This document shows positions 61,786 through 64,000 of a DNA stretch of 64,000 bases, in pieces; position 1 is the first letter of the stretch, and the number at the start of each line of letters is the position of its first letter. The stretch lies in contig NZ_LT607755.1 in NCBI RefSeq assembly GCF_900090275.1, positions 3,162,001 to 3,226,000 on the forward strand, in the 5' to 3' direction. The notes under the pieces were generated by a model, which was not told where the DNA came from, searched no databases, and saw only the letters and a list, made by a program, of their open reading frames with translations. Made by a program: the position numbers and the translations under genes. This DNA comes from Micromonospora zamorensis. GTDB lineage: Bacteria > Actinomycetota > Actinomycetes > Mycobacteriales > Micromonosporaceae.

Positions 61786-62283
61786 TCAGCGATGTTGAAG
61801 CAGGCCTCGCTCGGCCATGTGGGCTCGCAATGTCTCGGCATCCTCGGCCGACATCAACCAGCGTGGGATCACGGTGGCCGGCATCCGGCCGACGTACACG
61901 ATCCAGAAGTCCGGAGTGTCCCTGACCTGGGCGACCCCGTCCCAGGCGATGCCGCCGGACTCCGAGCCGCTACGCATCATGATGTTGGCATCGGTGATGT
62001 CGTAGGCGCCCTCGACGGCATAGCCACTGGAACGGCGTCGGGCGCGCAACCGCACCCAGGGCCAGTAGAGCATCGACAGCACGCCACCCACGATCAGCGT
62101 CACCCACAGCGGCGAGATCTGCTCGCCCCACGAGAACCCCCGCGACAGTGCCAGACCGATCGCTCCGACCGCCGCCAGCGTCGCACCGATGTAGCTGAAC
62201 CTGCGCAGCCGAACACTGGCGAGCGCAGCGGCCACCCGGCCCGGGTAGGCGGGATCGGCGGGGACGTCGAATCGGATGTGCAC
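61786..62283 (-). CDS. PH-like domain membrane protein (YcxB-like)
   Basis: 165 aa from GTG 62283. Two membrane helices (FSYIGATLAAVGAIGLAL and LWVTLIVGGVLSMLYWPWV) sit between a short N-terminal strand and a C-terminal YcxB/PH-like sheet (YDITDANIMMRSGSESGGIAWDGVAQVRDTPDFWIVYV). The start is backed by a TATCGT -10 (62295-62290) six bases upstream, which would give a leaderless mRNA. Confidence 0.75.
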   Translation of the reverse strand: MHIRFDVPADPAYPGRVAAALASVRLRRFSYIGATLAAVGAIGLALSRGFSWGEQISPLWVTLIVGGVLSMLYWPWVRLRARRRSSGYAVEGAYDITDANIMMRSGSESGGIAWDGVAQVRDTPDFWIVYVGRMPATVIPRWLMSAEDAETLRAHMAERGLLQHR

Positions 62284-62289
62284 GTCAGA

Positions 62290-62295
62290 ACGATA
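62290..62295 (-). promoter_or_regulatory. -10 TATCGT of a leaderless mRNA (minus strand)
   Basis: On the minus strand TATCGT ends six bases before GTG 62283. Confidence 0.5.
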
Positions 62296-62402
62296 GTGCC
62301 CCGAACCACGTCCGGGTCTGGCGGACACCGAACGCCGGTGCTGGCCGGGATGCTGTGACATATCGCCCACAGCCAGGGCCACCGAAGCCGACAGCCGGTA
62401 CC

Positions 62403-62408
62403 TACAGT
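62403..62408 (+). promoter_or_regulatory. -10 TACAGT upstream of a 36-codon frame
   Basis: TACAGT ends six bases before ATG 62415, the same geometry as the other leaderless starts in the window. It could also serve the coaD-like gene. Confidence 0.45.
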
Positions 62409-62414
62409 CGGGCC

Positions 62415-62525
62415 ATGAGCACCGACGAAGGCGCGCGGGCCTGGCTCCGCCGGCACGGAGCGGAGTTCGAATGCGGCAGTGCGGCTCAACGTCGGCCGCT
62501 CGTGGACCTGAGCGTGCGGCCGTGA
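62415..62525 (+). CDS. Possible small leaderless peptide gene, 36 aa
   Basis: Runs from ATG to TGA (starts MSTDEGARAWLRRHG), five bases before the coaD-like start. It is supported by a TACAGT -10 six bases upstream and by close spacing to the next gene. It might be a leader peptide, a real small protein, or the front of a truncated gene. No family recognised. Confidence 0.35.
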   Translation: MSTDEGARAWLRRHGAEFECGSAAQRRPLVDLSVRP

Positions 62526-62530
62526 CATCG

Positions 62531-63055
62531 ATGACACACACCGGCGTACGCGTGCGAGCCGTCTACCCCGGCAGCTTTGATCCCTTCACTCCCGGGCATG
62601 CGAACGTGGTGAACCGGGCACGCGGCCTGTTCGACGAGGTGATCGTGCTCGTCGCGGTCAACGGCACCAAGCATCCGACGATCAACGAGCAGGAGCGAGC
62701 GGCCGCCGTTCGGGCTATCCTGCCGGTGGAGTGGACCTCCGTCACCGTTGTGGCCTGGAGTGGATTGACCTCCGCCTACTGCCGAAGCCACGACGTGGGG
62801 GTGATCGTCCGCGGCGTGCGCAACACCACCGACCTTCAGGCCGAGTGTCAGCTCGCCGCGATGAACCAGTCGCTGGGCGTCCCCACGGTATTTCTGCCCG
62901 CGCGGCCCGAACTGGCCGCGGTGTCCTCCACCGCGGTGCGGGCGCTGGGGCCGTTGCCCCCCGTCCACGCGGCCGTAGGCAGCGAGACATCGGCGAACCT
63001 CAGGCATCACGGCAGGTGCGTGCAGTGGGCCACCGTGGCGTCGTCCGGGGCCTGA
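62531..63055 (+). CDS. Divergent phosphopantetheine adenylyltransferase (CoaD-like)
   Basis: 174 aa from ATG 62531. VYPGSFDPFTPGHANVVNRARGLFDEVIVLVAVN is the nucleotidyltransferase core with the HxGH-like TPGH. VIVRGVRNTTDLQAECQLAAMNQSLGVPTVFLPA and VSSTAVRALG are the CoaD landmarks, with changes (DLQAE for DFEYE). The last 30 residues are unlike the family and overlap the convergent gene by 49 bases. A second, diverged CoaD or a relative with another substrate is likely, so I do not assign the symbol. Confidence 0.75.
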   Translation: MTHTGVRVRAVYPGSFDPFTPGHANVVNRARGLFDEVIVLVAVNGTKHPTINEQERAAAVRAILPVEWTSVTVVAWSGLTSAYCRSHDVGVIVRGVRNTTDLQAECQLAAMNQSLGVPTVFLPARPELAAVSSTAVRALGPLPPVHAAVGSETSANLRHHGRCVQWATVASSGA

Positions 63056-63822
63056 GCGGCGGCGGCACCGAGGCCAGCGGCTTCGGCCTGCCGGGCGCGG
63101 CGGATGACACCGGATGGGCCGTCGGCGGCGAGCAGTGCCAGGACGCCCGGCCAGTCGGTGAGGCCGTACGGGCTGACGATACGGCTGGCACCGTTGCTGA
63201 GCAGCGCGGCACCGTTCAGGTCGGCGAGGGACCGGCTGCCGGTCACCGCCTCCCGGGCCGCGCGCGGGTCGTCCTTGGCGATCCAGTAGCCGCCGACCTG
63301 GTTTCGGCGGGCCCGCAGCGCCTCGGCGCAGGAGTCGCGGACGCGGTCGTACTCCAGGGTTCCCGGCGCAATGCCGTCCAGGGGCGCCGAGCAGCCACGC
63401 CGGGCGGTGACCTCACGGTCGTCGGTGATCACCTGAGGGCCGCCGTGGGCCGGGTCGAGGATGAGGAACGAGTCCGCGAGCAGCAGATAGTCAAGGCGGC
63501 CCCGGTACGCGCGCACCACCGCGACGGTGGCCTGCGGGCTGCGCGGGTCCCCGATGTCGCAGGTGTCGCCGTGCGCGGCGGCTATCTCGCCGATGGCCGT
63601 GGCGAGGACAGCCGTGAGGTCCTGCCCGTCGTCGCGCGACAGGTGGCCGAGCAGTGCTCCGCCGAGCCGCTGCGTGTACCAGGCGACCCCGTGGAAGCAG
63701 AGCGATTCGGCCCCAGGGATGCCGGCACCGTCGAGCAGGACGACAGCGCCGGGAACCGCACCGACGAAGTCCTCGTTCGACCGACCGGCCCGACCGGCGC
63801 TCGTCGCCAGGCTGACCTGCAC
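63007..63822 (-). CDS. PP2C-like phosphatase-fold protein, frame open beyond the GTG start
   Basis: 271 aa if started at GTG 63822 (VQVSLATSAG). RSNEDFVGAVPGAVVLLDGAG matches the first metal-binding Asp of PP2C phosphatases, and later LADSFLILDP and QATVAVVRAY fit the sheet core. Several conserved PP2C Asp residues are not obvious, so catalytic competence is uncertain. The same frame continues open and protein-like upstream to the window edge (LNAEATFHHNLTTVLDG, then LLCGRRLADATCVVERY). The real gene may therefore be longer or fused. Confidence 0.7.
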   Translation of the reverse strand: MQVSLATSAGRAGRSNEDFVGAVPGAVVLLDGAGIPGAESLCFHGVAWYTQRLGGALLGHLSRDDGQDLTAVLATAIGEIAAAHGDTCDIGDPRSPQATVAVVRAYRGRLDYLLLADSFLILDPAHGGPQVITDDREVTARRGCSAPLDGIAPGTLEYDRVRDSCAEALRARRNQVGGYWIAKDDPRAAREAVTGSRSLADLNGAALLSNGASRIVSPYGLTDWPGVLALLAADGPSGVIRRARQAEAAGLGAAAAQAPDDATVAHCTHLP

Positions 63823-64000
63823 TCGTGCGCTCCTGTCTGTTGGCGGGAGTGACTCAGAGGTATATCGCTCGACGACACACGTCGCGTCGGCGAGCCGCCG
63901 GCCGCAGAGAAGCGGAGGGTCACGTTCGGGGTCGCCGGTGATGCCGTCCAGGACGGTGGTCAGGTTGTGGTGGAAGGTCGCCTCGGCATTGAGGTGGGCG

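Noticed and set aside
1..64000. CRISPR arrays, tRNA, rRNA, integrase or transposase genes
   Set aside because: No regularly spaced repeats, no tRNA cloverleaf recognised by eye and no recombinase or transposase motif in any credible frame.

Overview
The window is chromosomal DNA from a very high G+C actinomycete, most likely Micromonospora or a close relative in the Micromonosporaceae. The basis is near-saturated G/C third positions, many GTG starts, GTGA/ATGA operon overlaps, -10 hexamers of the form TAnnnT placed 6-7 bases before start codons (leaderless mRNAs), and actinomycete-typical families (DUF574 methyltransferase, DivIVA-domain protein, ECF sigma factor with a DGPF/YCII partner, AbiEi/DUF559 proteins). 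No rRNA, tRNA, CRISPR array or integrase was seen. The genus call is inference from style, not from a marker gene.

Layout. (1) Positions 1-8864 (minus): part of a contractile phage-tail-like (extracellular contractile injection) locus that runs off the left edge. It has sheath, tube, a small tail-associated protein, a 1077-aa multidomain protein with a Gly/Ser/Thr linker and hydrophobic C-terminus, a 494-aa protein with a PD-(D/E)XK-like nuclease signature, and three small unknowns. (2) 9077-10099: an operator-like repeat, then a barstar-type inhibitor and a secreted barnase/RNase Sa-type ribonuclease on the same strand. (3) 10309-17195: a patchwork of hypothetical, GntR, DivIVA-like and decayed-duplicate genes, a cysteine-rich orphan, an AhpD-like protein, an Mrr-type nuclease and an AbiEi/DUF559 protein. 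This looks like accessory or defence-flavoured DNA. (4) 17392-23262: two ABC exporters, each divergent from its own regulator (TetR with an extra C-terminal HTH; MarR), with palindromic operators between. (5) 23374-27938: an asparagine-synthetase-like amidotransferase of the N-acetylglutaminylglutamine type, a YbdK-like carboxylate-amine ligase, and an ECF42-type sigma factor with its DGPF partner.

(6) 28350-37252: a carbohydrate locus with a secreted twin-CBM32 beta-helix protein, a ROK repressor, an ABC sugar importer and a GH1 beta-glucosidase. The reading is that extracellular glycan is cut, oligosaccharide is imported, and it is hydrolysed inside, under ROK control. (7) 37359-43888: TMEM175-like channel, MobA/MocA-like nucleotidyltransferase, a three-gene PaoABC-like molybdenum aldehyde oxidoreductase, an ArsR/SRPBCC pair and a NUDIX hydrolase. 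(8) 43982-52423: DUF574 methyltransferase, a cNMP-domain histidine kinase next to a receiver/FAD-oxidoreductase fusion, a membrane alpha/beta-hydrolase, SmpB, and a divergent aldo/keto reductase/HxlR pair. (9) 52558-55638: molybdate regulator plus ModABC, which would feed the Pao-like enzyme 10 kb upstream. (10) 55792-64000: assorted genes including a DHFR-like protein, a uridine-kinase-like protein, a Phd-like antitoxin, GNAT, EVE-like, PIG-V-like mannosyltransferase, FAD oxidoreductase, PH-domain protein, a divergent CoaD and a PP2C-like protein whose frame stays open to the right edge.

The most promising undescribed biology is in the first 17 kb: an injection-system locus whose tail genes are interleaved with unrecognised large proteins, one nuclease-like, next to an RNase/inhibitor pair, followed by a duplicated and decaying GntR-DivIVA module bracketing an orphan cysteine-rich gene.
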